A DNA stretch of 64,000 nt from Spongiihabitans sp965206355. GTDB taxonomy: Bacteria; Pseudomonadota; Gammaproteobacteria; Arenicellales; Poriferihabitantaceae. The translations under genes were made by a program, and so were the position numbers. Location: assembly GCA_965206355.1 (NCBI GenBank), contig OZ242212.1:1984001-2048000 (forward strand), written 5' to 3'. The notes under the pieces are model-generated. The model did not search any database. It was not told the DNA's origin and was given only the letters and a program-made list of their open reading frames with translations. Numbering within the stretch: the first letter of the stretch is position 1; each line of letters begins with the position of its first letter. Below, in pieces: positions 52,751 to 61,628 of the stretch.

Positions 52751-53440
52751 ATGTTTTGGGATTCCGTTCTTGGTGGCCTTAAAGTGTTGACTTATTGGGA
52801 AGTGTATGTTGCCGGACTTGCGTATCTTGCAATATTTTTTATTCCGATGGCCATAATTAGCATGGTTATGGAAAAAGATGAAGGTCGTGGAGCATTTACA
52901 GGTTGTCTCAGTAAATTTTTAATACCTTTGCCTAAAGCAGTAGCAATGGCAATTATGATTCTTACCATCGCGCCGATAATCTTTGGCCTTTCCGAGGACG
53001 CAGCATGGAGTTTTCCATGGCAATTTATAGTTATGGAACCGGGCGTTTTTTTAATGCTTTTGAGTGTCCTAGCCGTCGTACATACAGCTATTCCAGGATT
53101 TGTACCAATCAACCCGGTGCAATCATTACAAACGCTTGTGCTTGGCGGAATCACACTCGTGATTGTTCTCAACGGTATTCTTGATTCAATTAGTCCGGGC
53201 ATAGTCAAAGATCGCGTAGATTTTATTCCTGGGTTCTGGTTTTCGACAAGCCTAATCGTATTGGGGTACGTTCTGTCAGGGGTTGGCATGATAGTAGGAA
53301 CCATAATAGGATCGGTGTTTGCAATGGGCAAAAAAAATATCGGTGAGTTAATTGTGATCCCTATCTCAGAAATATTCGGTTTTGTTCCAGTATTTATGTA
53401 TGGCGCATGGATAGGCGCACAAGTCCGAGGCGGTTTCTAA
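52751..53440 (+). CDS. Polytopic membrane protein (cassette), unknown function
   Basis: 229 residues with about six membrane helices (VAGLAYLAIFFIPMAIISMV, AVAMAIMILTIAPIIFGL, GVFLMLLSVLAVVHTAIPGF, LVLGGITLVIVLNGILD, FSTSLIVLGYVLSGVGMIVG, IFGFVPVFMYGAWIGAQV). SD AAGGAAAA precedes the ATG. Only gene of its cassette. No family recognised. Confidence 0.75.
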   Translation: MFWDSVLGGLKVLTYWEVYVAGLAYLAIFFIPMAIISMVMEKDEGRGAFTGCLSKFLIPLPKAVAMAIMILTIAPIIFGLSEDAAWSFPWQFIVMEPGVFLMLLSVLAVVHTAIPGFVPINPVQSLQTLVLGGITLVIVLNGILDSISPGIVKDRVDFIPGFWFSTSLIVLGYVLSGVGMIVGTIIGSVFAMGKKNIGELIVIPISEIFGFVPVFMYGAWIGAQVRGGF

Positions 53441-53446
53441 TATGTC

Positions 53447-53507
53447 ATCTAACAAGGCGTAGAAAGCGAATTGCCAAAACGCTACGCACTTTATTAACCA
53501 GTTAACC
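53447..53507 (+). other. attC site 6 (last one visible)
   Basis: R'' ATCTAAC complements ATTAGAT of site 5, with eleven bases matching apart from the mutated G (TGTCATCTAAC against ATTAGATGACA). GCGTAG / CTACGC arms follow; the likely R' is GTTAACC. The next cassette is cut after about 70 bp by the IS5-family element. Confidence 0.8.
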
Positions 53508-53673
53508 TAGCACTATATTTAGACCGATCCTGGATACTAATTTAGATGAATCTTAACCCATTTTTTTAATTAAAATGAGACCTTTGCACGAAACCACAAG
53601 AATCTGCGTTGAGAATTTGCGATAATAGGTTCAAGCACTATACCCCACCACACTACCCCCTGGAGGAGAAGAA

Positions 53674-54816
53674 ATGGCCTGGAAAAACCTCACGCAACGC
53701 AGTTTGGCGGATGGCATGTTGATCGAGCATGATGCCCTCAAAGAACTGGATGGTGTGCACGAATTAATCGATTGGTCGCGCCTTGAGCAACTGCTTTCAG
53801 GTATTCATGCAAGCCCTCGGGGCGAGAAGGCCTGGCCGCCATTGATGATGGTTAAAGCGTTGTTGCTGCAAAGCTGGTACGGGCTCAGTGATCCGGCACT
53901 GGAAAAGCAATTGGCGCGAGACCTGCTGTTTCGTCGCTTCACCGGTCTGGACATTTCAGAATCGGTGCCGGATCACACGACGTTGTGGCGGTTTAGACAA
54001 ACGCTGGAGCGCTTATCCTTGATGGATGCGTGCCTGGGTGAGATCAACACGCAATTGAGCGAACAAGGGCTTTACATCCAATCGGGAGGGGTCAGTATTG
54101 TTGATGCCAGTGTGATTGAAGCGAAGCCATGTCGTCCCTACAAGGGTCGTCCCCATAAGAACCAGGAAGGTCATTCGACCCAAGACCCCGAGGCCAGCTG
54201 GAATGTGAAAGCCGGGTCGGATGGAAAGCGCAAAAGCACATATGGGTATAAGGCGCACATAAATGTGGATGAAGATGGGTTCATCAAGTCAACCGACTAC
54301 AGCCCGGGTAATGTGCATGATTCCAATTGCTTTACGGATTTATTAGGCGGCGATGAGACGGCGGTTTATGCGGATAGTGCTTATCGTAGTCGGGCTCACG
54401 ACCAGTGGCTGGCGGAGCGACAGATAGATAGAGACCTTTGCACGAAAGCCATTTCACCTGCATACTGCGTTAAAAACGTACTCAATCGGTCATTTATAAG
54501 CATAAACTCCCTCATTCCGTGCGTTTTTGCCTTGCCTGAAAGCGAAATCATCTTCCGTGCAAAGGTCTCAGATAACCGGGTCATCAAACGTGGCTATCGG
54601 AACAAGCCGTTGGATGCACAGGGGAGGAAGTTTAATCGGCTTCATTCTGGGGTACGCTGTACGGTGGAACGTGTCTTTGGGGTGCTCAAGCTACACTACG
54701 GGATGGGCAAAGCCCGCTACCTGGGTCTTGGCCGTAACCGCACGCGCTTTGAGTTGATGTGCGTCGCCCACAATATCAAGCGGGGTTTATCGCTTCAGCA
54801 GGCAAGTTGCGCCTAA
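53674..54816 (+). CDS. IS5-family transposase interrupted in frame by a MITE
   Basis: 380 residues. The DDE catalytic residues are visible: first Asp in VSIVDASVIEAKP, second Asp in ETAVYADSAYRSRAHDQWL, Glu in CTVERVFGVLKLHYGMGKA. The N-terminal DUF772-like part contains AWPPLMMVKALLLQSWYGLS. After AERQID the frame reads 48 residues of MITE (RDLCTKAISPAYCVKNVLNR...) and returns to NRVIKRGYRNKPLDAQ without a stop. Uninterrupted it would have about 332 residues. Activity of the inserted form is doubtful. SD GGAGGAGAAG precedes the ATG. Confidence 0.88.
   Translation: MAWKNLTQRSLADGMLIEHDALKELDGVHELIDWSRLEQLLSGIHASPRGEKAWPPLMMVKALLLQSWYGLSDPALEKQLARDLLFRRFTGLDISESVPDHTTLWRFRQTLERLSLMDACLGEINTQLSEQGLYIQSGGVSIVDASVIEAKPCRPYKGRPHKNQEGHSTQDPEASWNVKAGSDGKRKSTYGYKAHINVDEDGFIKSTDYSPGNVHDSNCFTDLLGGDETAVYADSAYRSRAHDQWLAERQIDRDLCTKAISPAYCVKNVLNRSFISINSLIPCVFALPESEIIFRAKVSDNRVIKRGYRNKPLDAQGRKFNRLHSGVRCTVERVFGVLKLHYGMGKARYLGLGRNRTRFELMCVAHNIKRGLSLQQASCA
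54431..54569. mobile_element. MITE copy 5 (139 bp) inside the transposase, with TSD AGATA
   Basis: Direct repeats AGATA at 54426-54430 and 54570-54574. Removing the element and one repeat restores CAGATAGATAACCGGGTC (QIDNRV), the expected transposase sequence. Element plus duplication is 144 bp, a multiple of three. Confidence 0.95.
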
Positions 54817-54824
54817 AAAATGAA

Positions 54825-55542
54825 GGGGCTGTCCTAGATAACACTGAAAGAGTGCTATCATGGGATCAATGAGAAAGAGTCGTTTAAGCCGTTATAAACA
54901 AGGTCGTCTTATCGAGCATTTTGTGTCGGGTTCAACCGCCCGCACGGCAGCGTTGCTGGTTGGGATCAACAAGTCCACATCGGCGTATTTTTATCACCGG
55001 TTGCGCGAGATTATCGCATATGAGCTTGAACAAGAAAGCCATGAGGTTTTTGACGGGGAGATTGAAGTCGATGAAAGTTATTTTGGCGGTGGTCGCAAAG
55101 GCAAACGAGGTCGGGGAGCGGCGGGGAAAATCCCGGTGTTTGGCTTACTCAAACGGGGCGGGAGGGTTTACACCAAGATTATCCCGGATGCCTGTTCAGC
55201 AACCTTGATGCCAATTATTGAGCGTAAAGTGGTTCCGGACAGCATCGTTTATTCCGACTGTTGGAGCGGTTATAATGTGCTGGACGTGAGCGATTTCAAG
55301 CACCACCGCATCAACCATTCCCAACGCTTCGCGGAGCAGGGGAATCACATCAACGGCATTGAGAACTTTTGGAGTCAGGCGAAGCGTCATATGCACAAAT
55401 TCAACGGTGTTCCCAAGGCGCATTTTGGGCTGTTTTTGAAGGAGTGCGAGTGGCGTTTTAACAACAGCGACCCAATATCTCAATTATTTCAATTAAAACA
55501 ATGGGTTGGAGTTCATTTAAACTAGTTATCTAGGACAGCCCC
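54825..55542 (+). mobile_element. IS1016-type element (IS1595 family), with TSD AAAATGAA
   Basis: 718 bp bounded by an 18-bp inverted repeat GGGGCTGTCCTAGATAAC. An 8-bp direct repeat AAAATGAA flanks it (54817-54824 and 55543-55550), the duplication size usual for IS1595. It sits 9 bp beyond the stop of the IS5-family transposase, inside that element's 3' region. Confidence 0.95.
54860..55525 (+). CDS. IS1016-type transposase (IS1595 family)
   Basis: 221 residues, full length. ISXO2-like domain with IEVDESYFGGGRKGKRGRGA (first Asp), SIVYSDCWSGYNVLDVSDF (second Asp) and HINGIENFWSQAKRHMHKFN (Asn/Glu region), then FLKECEWRFNN. Frame intact, so the element could still move. Confidence 0.93.
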   Translation: MGSMRKSRLSRYKQGRLIEHFVSGSTARTAALLVGINKSTSAYFYHRLREIIAYELEQESHEVFDGEIEVDESYFGGGRKGKRGRGAAGKIPVFGLLKRGGRVYTKIIPDACSATLMPIIERKVVPDSIVYSDCWSGYNVLDVSDFKHHRINHSQRFAEQGNHINGIENFWSQAKRHMHKFNGVPKAHFGLFLKECEWRFNNSDPISQLFQLKQWVGVHLN

Positions 55543-55674
55543 AAAATGAAAAAGGGGTGAAAGATGGGCTAATCGGCCAACCAATACGGCTGATTGAGTG
55601 CTTTTTGGGCATCTTTCTCAAAAAAAGCCCGTTTGGAGAACTGAGAAACCCTACAATGTGCCCGTGCAAAGGTT

Positions 55675-57465
55675 TCATTTTTTCTTAGGCATATACAAAT
55701 CAGTAATCGTACCCTCAAAGGCTTCGGCAGCAAATCCTAATGTTTCTGCCAGAGTCGGGTGAGCGTGGATTGATAATCCAATATCAGCGGCATCCGCGTT
55801 CATCTCAATAGCGAGTACCGCTTCGGCGATGAGATCTCCGGCATTATTGCCAGTTATCCCAGCACCGATAATGCGATCATTGCCTTTATTAAAAAGTAAT
55901 TTAGTTATACCTTCGTTGCGACCCTGAGACAGTGATCTACCGCTGGCTACCCAGGGGAAAACCCCTTTCCCATAATTCAAACCTTGTGCCTTGGCTTCGG
56001 TTTCGGTGATGCCAACCCAGGCTATCTCCGGATCGGTATAGGCAACATTCGGTATCACTTTGGCATCAAACCCGCTCTTTAATCCTGCTGCTACTTCTGC
56101 GGCAACTTTCCCTTCATGGGATGCTTTATGCGCCAGCATCGGTTGCCCGACGGTGTCGCCAATCGCAAAGATATGCGGGATATTGGTCTGTTGTTGGTTA
56201 TTGACTTCAATAAAGCCACGCTCTGAGACGATAATACCTGCCGCTTCGGCGTTAATACGCTTGCCATTCGGAGTACGCCCAACCGCAACCAAAACACCAT
56301 CAAAAGTGCTATGTGGCGGGGCTTTATCACCCTCAAAAGTTACTTTGATGCCGCTTTTTAATGCCTTCATTCCGGTTACTCTGGTTTTCAGCCAGATGTT
56401 TTGGTATTGCGCTTTAATACGTTTTAACAATGGGCGCACCAAGTCCACATCAGTACCCTGCATCAGACCATCAAGCATTTCCACAACGCTGATTTTACTG
56501 CCCAGCGCATGATATACCGTTGCCATTTCCAGACCAATAATGCCGCCGCCGACAATGAGTAATTTTTCAGGAATATTATTGAGTGCCAATGCCGCGGTAG
56601 AATCCATCACTCTGGCATCATGGTGAGGAAAGTCGGCAATCTCGACTGACTCCGAGCCGACGGCAATAATCATTTTGTCAAAGGAAATGGTCTCAGAGCC
56701 AGTGCTTGACGACACCTCAATCATATTTGCCGTTTGCAGTTGTCCGACACCTTGAATGACGGTTACCTTGCGTTTTTTTGCAAGCCCTGACAATCCCTGA
56801 GTTAATTGATTAACGAGAGCGTTTTTCCAACTCAGGGTTTGTTTAATGTCGATTTTCGGTGCCGCGAAAGTCAAACCAACATGCTCGGCCTGCTCGCTTT
56901 CAGCAATCACTCTCGCCACATGCAGCAAGGCTTTTGAAGGGATACAACCGACATTGAGACAAACCCCACCCAAGCGTTGGTGTTTTTCAACAAGTGTAAC
57001 CTGCAATCCGAGGTCGGCTGCCCGAAATGCCGCAGTATAACCACCCGGTCCCGCACCCAATACCAGCAACTCGGTATGTTTGTCGGCATTGTGTCCAACC
57101 GCCGCTCGTGATGAGGCGGGGGATGCGGGTGCGTCTCCTGCATCGGCTGGGGTGGATGAATTCGGGAATTCAGCGGCTTGTTCTGGCGGCGGTTGTGCGG
57201 GGAGCGTTTTTTGCTGAATCTGTGGGTCAGCTTCAATAATAAACAGCACCTGACCGCTGCAAATCCGATCACCCACCGCAATGTTCACTACCTTAACAAC
57301 ACCACCGTTGCTGGCGGGAATTTCCATAGTCGCCTTATCACTCTCAATAGCGAGCAATGGCTCATCGGTCGCTATAACATCACCAACCTGCACGAAAATC
57401 TCGATAATGGGAACATTTTCAAATTCCCCTAAATCGGGGGTTTTGAGCTCAATTTGATTGGACAT
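55675..57465 (-). CDS. lpd: Dihydrolipoyl dehydrogenase (E3) with N-terminal lipoyl domain
   Basis: 596 residues. An N-terminal lipoyl domain with Lys in IESDKATMEIPASN and a Pro/Ala linker (about 85-125) precede the FAD/NAD disulfide reductase: LGAGPGGYTAAFRAADLG, redox pair in GGVCLNVGCIPSKALL, IVGGGIIGLEMATVYHALGS, IFAIGDTVGQPMLAHKA and the dimer-interface HAHPTLAETL. Reoxidises the lipoyl groups of pyruvate dehydrogenase. Third gene after aceE and aceF, with a MITE between. The TGA stop is made at the junction with the IS5-family element directly after MPKKK, so the native stop is probably lost, with little effect. Confidence 0.95.
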   Translation of the reverse strand: MSNQIELKTPDLGEFENVPIIEIFVQVGDVIATDEPLLAIESDKATMEIPASNGGVVKVVNIAVGDRICSGQVLFIIEADPQIQQKTLPAQPPPEQAAEFPNSSTPADAGDAPASPASSRAAVGHNADKHTELLVLGAGPGGYTAAFRAADLGLQVTLVEKHQRLGGVCLNVGCIPSKALLHVARVIAESEQAEHVGLTFAAPKIDIKQTLSWKNALVNQLTQGLSGLAKKRKVTVIQGVGQLQTANMIEVSSSTGSETISFDKMIIAVGSESVEIADFPHHDARVMDSTAALALNNIPEKLLIVGGGIIGLEMATVYHALGSKISVVEMLDGLMQGTDVDLVRPLLKRIKAQYQNIWLKTRVTGMKALKSGIKVTFEGDKAPPHSTFDGVLVAVGRTPNGKRINAEAAGIIVSERGFIEVNNQQQTNIPHIFAIGDTVGQPMLAHKASHEGKVAAEVAAGLKSGFDAKVIPNVAYTDPEIAWVGITETEAKAQGLNYGKGVFPWVASGRSLSQGRNEGITKLLFNKGNDRIIGAGITGNNAGDLIAEAVLAIEMNADAADIGLSIHAHPTLAETLGFAAEAFEGTITDLYMPKKK

Positions 57466-57518
57466 TGCCGTAGAAATTTTGAGTGGGTTTATCGGTGGCA
57501 GACATTAACAACTATAAA

Positions 57519-57679
57519 GAGATTTTTGCACGAAAGCCATTTCACCTGCAGGCTACGTCGCCTAAAAGCACCTACTGTTGGTAAAATCGTACTCAATCGG
57601 TCATTTACAAGCATAAACTCCCTCATTCCGTGCGTTTTTGCCTGTCTGAAAGCGAAATCATCTTCCGTGCAAAGATCTC
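57519..57679. mobile_element. MITE copy 6 (161 bp, long form) between aceF and lpd, TSD ATAAA
   Basis: Direct repeats ATAAA at 57514-57518 and 57680-57684. Contains the extra internal block also seen in copy 4 (CGTCGCCTAAAAGCACCTAC). It lies in the pdh operon between the aceF stop and the lpd start, and its end supplies two bases of the aceF stop codon. Confidence 0.95.
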
Positions 57680-58973
57680 ATAAAGACAACCTTCGGACAT
57701 CCCCGAAAGACTGGATCAGAAAGGCAACAAATCGGGCCGCTTCTGCACCATCAATAACGCGATGATCATAAGACAAATCTAGGGGTAACATAAGTCTTGG
57801 CTGAAAAGATTGCCCATCCCAGAGCGCGCTCATTTTCGCTCTGGTTATGCCCAGTATCGCAACCTCTGGTGCATTGACGATAGGGGTAAAAGCACTTCCG
57901 CCAATGCCACCGAGACTAGAAATAGTGATGCACCCGCCCTTGAGGTCATCGGGTGTTAGTTTGCCCTCTCTGGAACGCACACTGATATCCGCCATCTCTT
58001 GCGCCAAATCAAAAACACTCTTGCGCTCAACCTCCCGAATCACTGGAACAACCAGCCCATTGGGCGTATCCACCGCGATACCGATGTTGTAGTATTTCTT
58101 GAGTAGCAAGTGCACACCGTCAGTAGCCAGCGAGGCATTGACATTGGGATATTTTTTAAGTGCGCCAACCAATGCTTTCATCACGAACGACAGCAATGTG
58201 ATTCTTACGCCATCTTTGTCCGCTTCCTCTTTTAGCGACTGACGAAAGGCTTCAAGTTCGGTAATATCTGCTTCATCATGGTGGGTCACATGGGGAATAT
58301 TTAGCCAAGCGCGTTGCAGATGGAGAGCGGATAACTTTTTAATTCGAGATAATTCAATAGTCTCAACTTCCCCAAATTGAGAGAAATCAACTTCAGGTAT
58401 GAGTGGAATGCCCTGCCCTTTTAATGGCTTGGCAGTTGTCGTGCTTGGTGCGGAAAGTTTTTGCTTGACCCAGGCGATGACATCCTCTTTCATAATGCGT
58501 GCTTTTCGCCCGCTACCCGTAATTTGAGCTAAATCCGCACCCATTTCTCTGGCAAATCGGCGCACCCCCGGACCGGCATGAGGCAGAATGCCATCAGCTT
58601 GCACCTCTGAAGCGGGCAAGCCCGGCAACGGCGCGTGTTCATGCGTGATCGCTGGCTTTTGTGGCGCGGGATTGGCTTTGCCAACAGCTACAGCGTTATT
58701 CTCGCTGATATTTTGCTCGGCATTGTCACTCGCAGGAGTATCTTCAGCAGCAATACGCATTATCACCATCCCTTCGGACACACTATCACCAACGGCAACA
58801 TCAATGGCAGTGATGGTGCCATTATCCGGTGCCGGTATCTCCATCGTTGCCTTATCACTTTCCAGTGTCAATAGCGAATCCTCTGCCACAACCGTATCAC
58901 CAACACGCACTAAAATTTCAATAATCTCAACCGTATCGAAATCACCAATATCAGGAACTTTTACTTCAGCCAT
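57678..58973 (-). CDS. aceF: Pyruvate dehydrogenase E2, dihydrolipoyl acetyltransferase
   Basis: 431 residues. One lipoyl domain (Lys in LESDKATMEIPAPDNG), a linker, the E1/E3-binding domain (AGPGVRRFAREMGADLAQIT, GSGRKARIMKEDV) and the acetyltransferase core with the catalytic SYDHRVIDGAEAARF. Most gammaproteobacterial E2 proteins have two or three lipoyl domains, this has one, though E3 brings another. The C-terminus VRRLSL is followed by a TGA made by the MITE end and its target repeat; little sequence seems lost. Starts 6 bp after aceE. Confidence 0.95.
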   Translation of the reverse strand: MAEVKVPDIGDFDTVEIIEILVRVGDTVVAEDSLLTLESDKATMEIPAPDNGTITAIDVAVGDSVSEGMVIMRIAAEDTPASDNAEQNISENNAVAVGKANPAPQKPAITHEHAPLPGLPASEVQADGILPHAGPGVRRFAREMGADLAQITGSGRKARIMKEDVIAWVKQKLSAPSTTTAKPLKGQGIPLIPEVDFSQFGEVETIELSRIKKLSALHLQRAWLNIPHVTHHDEADITELEAFRQSLKEEADKDGVRITLLSFVMKALVGALKKYPNVNASLATDGVHLLLKKYYNIGIAVDTPNGLVVPVIREVERKSVFDLAQEMADISVRSREGKLTPDDLKGGCITISSLGGIGGSAFTPIVNAPEVAILGITRAKMSALWDGQSFQPRLMLPLDLSYDHRVIDGAEAARFVAFLIQSFGDVRRLSL

Positions 58974-58979
58974 GACTTT

Positions 58980-61628
58980 TTACACCGTGACAGGGTTAGG
59001 TTTTTCCGGATCGATGCCATATTTGGTAATAGCCTGTTTAACCTGTTTATTGGTTATTGACTCTTGATCCGCCAGTGCTTTCAATGCCGCCACCGTAACA
59101 TGATGACGGTCAACCTCAAAAAACTTTCTTAATTGTTGGCGCGTATCACTTCTGCCATAACCATCGGTGCCAAGCACATGGTATTGATTCGGAACAAAAG
59201 CACGAATCTGCTCAGCATACAGGCGTATGTAATCGGTTGCGGAAATCACCGGTCCTGCTGTATTTCCCAAACACATTTCCACATAATTCTGTTTCGGAGG
59301 TTTATCGGGATGCAAACGATTGTAACGCTCCACATGTTGCCCATCACGGCTTAATTCGTTGAAACTGGTCACGCTCCAGATATCAGCACCGATGTTAAAT
59401 TCTGCATCCAGCATGACTGCCGCCGCTTCAACCTCTCTTAATATCGCTCCACTGCCCAGCAACTGCACTTTGGTTTTATGTTTGCCACCCACTCGCCGCA
59501 ACAAATACATACCCCGCAGGATACCTTCATTGGCATTTTTTGGCATTTCAGGATGGCTATAATTTTCATTCATTACCGTGATGTAGTAATAAACGCTCTC
59601 CTGTTGCTGATACATTCGTCGCAAACCATCATAGATAATAATTGCCAGCTCATAGCAATAAGTCGGATCATAGGAAATACAATTCGGTATCGTTGATGCC
59701 AAAATCAGACTATGCCCATCCTGATGTTGCAGACCTTCTCCTGCCAGTGTCGTTCGCCCGGCAGTCCCGCCCATGATAAATCCACGCGCTCTGCTGTCGC
59801 CTGCTGCCCAACATAAATCACCGATGCGCTGGAAACCGAACATAGAATAAAGAATATAAAACGGAATAGTACACAGATCATGGTTGCTATACGAGGTAGC
59901 CGCAGCAATCCACGATGACATTGCGCCAGCTTCATTGATACCCTCCTGCAACACCTGTCCATTTTTGTCTTCACGGTAGAACATCAACTGCTCGGAATCC
60001 ACTGGTTCATATAACTGTCCTTTCGGCGAATAGATACCGAGCTGTCTAAACATTCCCTCCATACCAAATGTCCGCGATTCATCAGGGATAATTGGCACAA
60101 TAACATCTTTAAGGGTTTTATCTCGCACCAACGCAGAGAGGATACGCACGAATGACATAGTCGTAGAAATTTCACGATCACCCGTGCCCGCCAACTGAGA
60201 TTTGAAAATCGACGGTGGTGGCAATGTAAGTGCCAACGCACTCATACTCCGCCGAGCCGGTAGAAAACCGCCCAGCGTATTTCTACGTTCCAGCAAATAT
60301 TCGGTTTCCCGAGAATTTTTTTCCGGACGATAAAAGGGCGCATGAGCGACTTCTTCATCGGTCAAAGGAATGTTAAAACGATCACGAAATGCCAGTAGCG
60401 CTTCTTCGCCCATTTTTTTTTGTTGGTGGGTGGTGTTCTGCCCCTCACCCGCCTCACCCATACCATAACCTTTTACCGTTTTAGCCAGAATCACCGTTGG
60501 CTGACCACCGTGCCGGATTGCGCTATAATAGGCAGCATAGATTTTATGCGGGTCGTGCCCACCCCGATTTAATCGCCAAATATCCTCATCGGTCATATTC
60601 GCAACCATTGCCTTTAACTCAGGATTAACCCCAAAGAACTTCTCCCGCACATAAGCTCCGTCATTCGCCTTGAACGTCTGATATTCGCCATCAACCGCCT
60701 CCTCCATACGCTTTTTCAGCAATCCTTTATCATCGCGCTGTAACAATTTATCCCAATACCCCCCCCAAATCACTTTGATGACATTCCAACCCGCACCACG
60801 AAAATCGCTTTCCAGCTCCTGAATTATTTTGCCATTACCACGCACCGGTCCATCGAGTCGCTGGAGGTTGCAGTTGACCACGAAAATCAAGTTGTCCAGG
60901 TTTTCCCTGCCAGCGATGGCCAGCGCACCCGTGGATTCAGGTTCATCCATTTCGCCATCACCTAGAAATGCCCAGACCTTACGATCTTGGGCATCAATCA
61001 AGCCGCGATTATGTAAATATTTCATATACCGCGCCTGATAGATTGCCATAATCGGCCCCAGTCCCATAGACACAGTAGGAAATTGCCAGAAGTCTGGCAT
61101 CAACCACGGGTGCGGATAGGAGGCAAGCCCCGCCCCATCCACTTCCTGACGAAACAGTCGCAAGTCCTCTTTATTCAAGCGTCGTTCCAGATAGGCACGC
61201 GCATAAATTCCCGGCGCAGAATGTCCCTGAATAAACAGCATATCGCCGGCATGTTCGGCTGTGCTGGCGCGCCAGAAGTGATTAAAGCCAACGTCATAAA
61301 GGGTCGCCGCTGAGGCAAAACTAGCGATATGCCCGCCTAATTCTGAGGAGATTCGATTTGCGCGCACCACCATCGCCATCGCATTCCAGCGTATCAAGGC
61401 ACGAATGCGCTGCTCCAGCCCATGATCCCCCGGACTCGGTTGCTCCTTATGCACTGGAATGGTATTTAAGTAAGCGGTATTAGCACGATACGGGATATGC
61501 GCTCCAGAGCGGCGCGCCGCATCAATCAATGATTCAAGCAGAAAATGAGCGCGTTCATGTCCCTGCGTTCCGATAACAGACGAAAGTGCATCAAGCCACT
61601 CCCCGGTTTCCGTCTCATCGGTGTCCAT
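58980..61628 (-). CDS. aceE: Pyruvate dehydrogenase E1 component (homodimeric)
   Basis: About 882 residues. I chose the ATG at 61628 because GAGAGG stands 5 bp upstream; the frame is open to 61649. Begins DTDETETGEWLDALSSVIG as in AceE. The ThDP motif is VWAFLGDGEMDEPESTGALA followed by NLDNLIFVVNCNLQRLDGPV; GHDPHKIYAAYYSAIRHGGQ and LGTDGYGRSDTRQQLRKFFE are typical. Decarboxylates pyruvate and acetylates lipoyl-E2. First gene of aceE-aceF-lpd. No pdhR or other regulator gene precedes it. Confidence 0.96.
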   Translation of the reverse strand: MDTDETETGEWLDALSSVIGTQGHERAHFLLESLIDAARRSGAHIPYRANTAYLNTIPVHKEQPSPGDHGLEQRIRALIRWNAMAMVVRANRISSELGGHIASFASAATLYDVGFNHFWRASTAEHAGDMLFIQGHSAPGIYARAYLERRLNKEDLRLFRQEVDGAGLASYPHPWLMPDFWQFPTVSMGLGPIMAIYQARYMKYLHNRGLIDAQDRKVWAFLGDGEMDEPESTGALAIAGRENLDNLIFVVNCNLQRLDGPVRGNGKIIQELESDFRGAGWNVIKVIWGGYWDKLLQRDDKGLLKKRMEEAVDGEYQTFKANDGAYVREKFFGVNPELKAMVANMTDEDIWRLNRGGHDPHKIYAAYYSAIRHGGQPTVILAKTVKGYGMGEAGEGQNTTHQQKKMGEEALLAFRDRFNIPLTDEEVAHAPFYRPEKNSRETEYLLERRNTLGGFLPARRSMSALALTLPPPSIFKSQLAGTGDREISTTMSFVRILSALVRDKTLKDVIVPIIPDESRTFGMEGMFRQLGIYSPKGQLYEPVDSEQLMFYREDKNGQVLQEGINEAGAMSSWIAAATSYSNHDLCTIPFYILYSMFGFQRIGDLCWAAGDSRARGFIMGGTAGRTTLAGEGLQHQDGHSLILASTIPNCISYDPTYCYELAIIIYDGLRRMYQQQESVYYYITVMNENYSHPEMPKNANEGILRGMYLLRRVGGKHKTKVQLLGSGAILREVEAAAVMLDAEFNIGADIWSVTSFNELSRDGQHVERYNRLHPDKPPKQNYVEMCLGNTAGPVISATDYIRLYAEQIRAFVPNQYHVLGTDGYGRSDTRQQLRKFFEVDRHHVTVAALKALADQESITNKQVKQAITKYGIDPEKPNPVTV

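Larger units (their letters stand above)
53577..55676 (+). mobile_element. IS5-family element carrying a MITE and an IS1016-type element
   Basis: Ends are GAGACCTTTGCACGAAACC on the left and CCCGTGCAAAGGTTTC on the right, inverted. After removing the MITE with its duplication (144 bp) and the inner IS with its duplication (726 bp), about 1230 bp remain, a normal IS5-family size. The outer flanks (AAAAT and ATTTT) are not a direct repeat. The right end supplies the last base of the lpd stop codon context. Confidence 0.88.

Noticed and set aside
50487..53507. Regularly spaced repeats suggesting a CRISPR-like array
   Set aside because: Spacing is gene-sized, repeats are palindromic attC sites of varying length and no cas genes are present.
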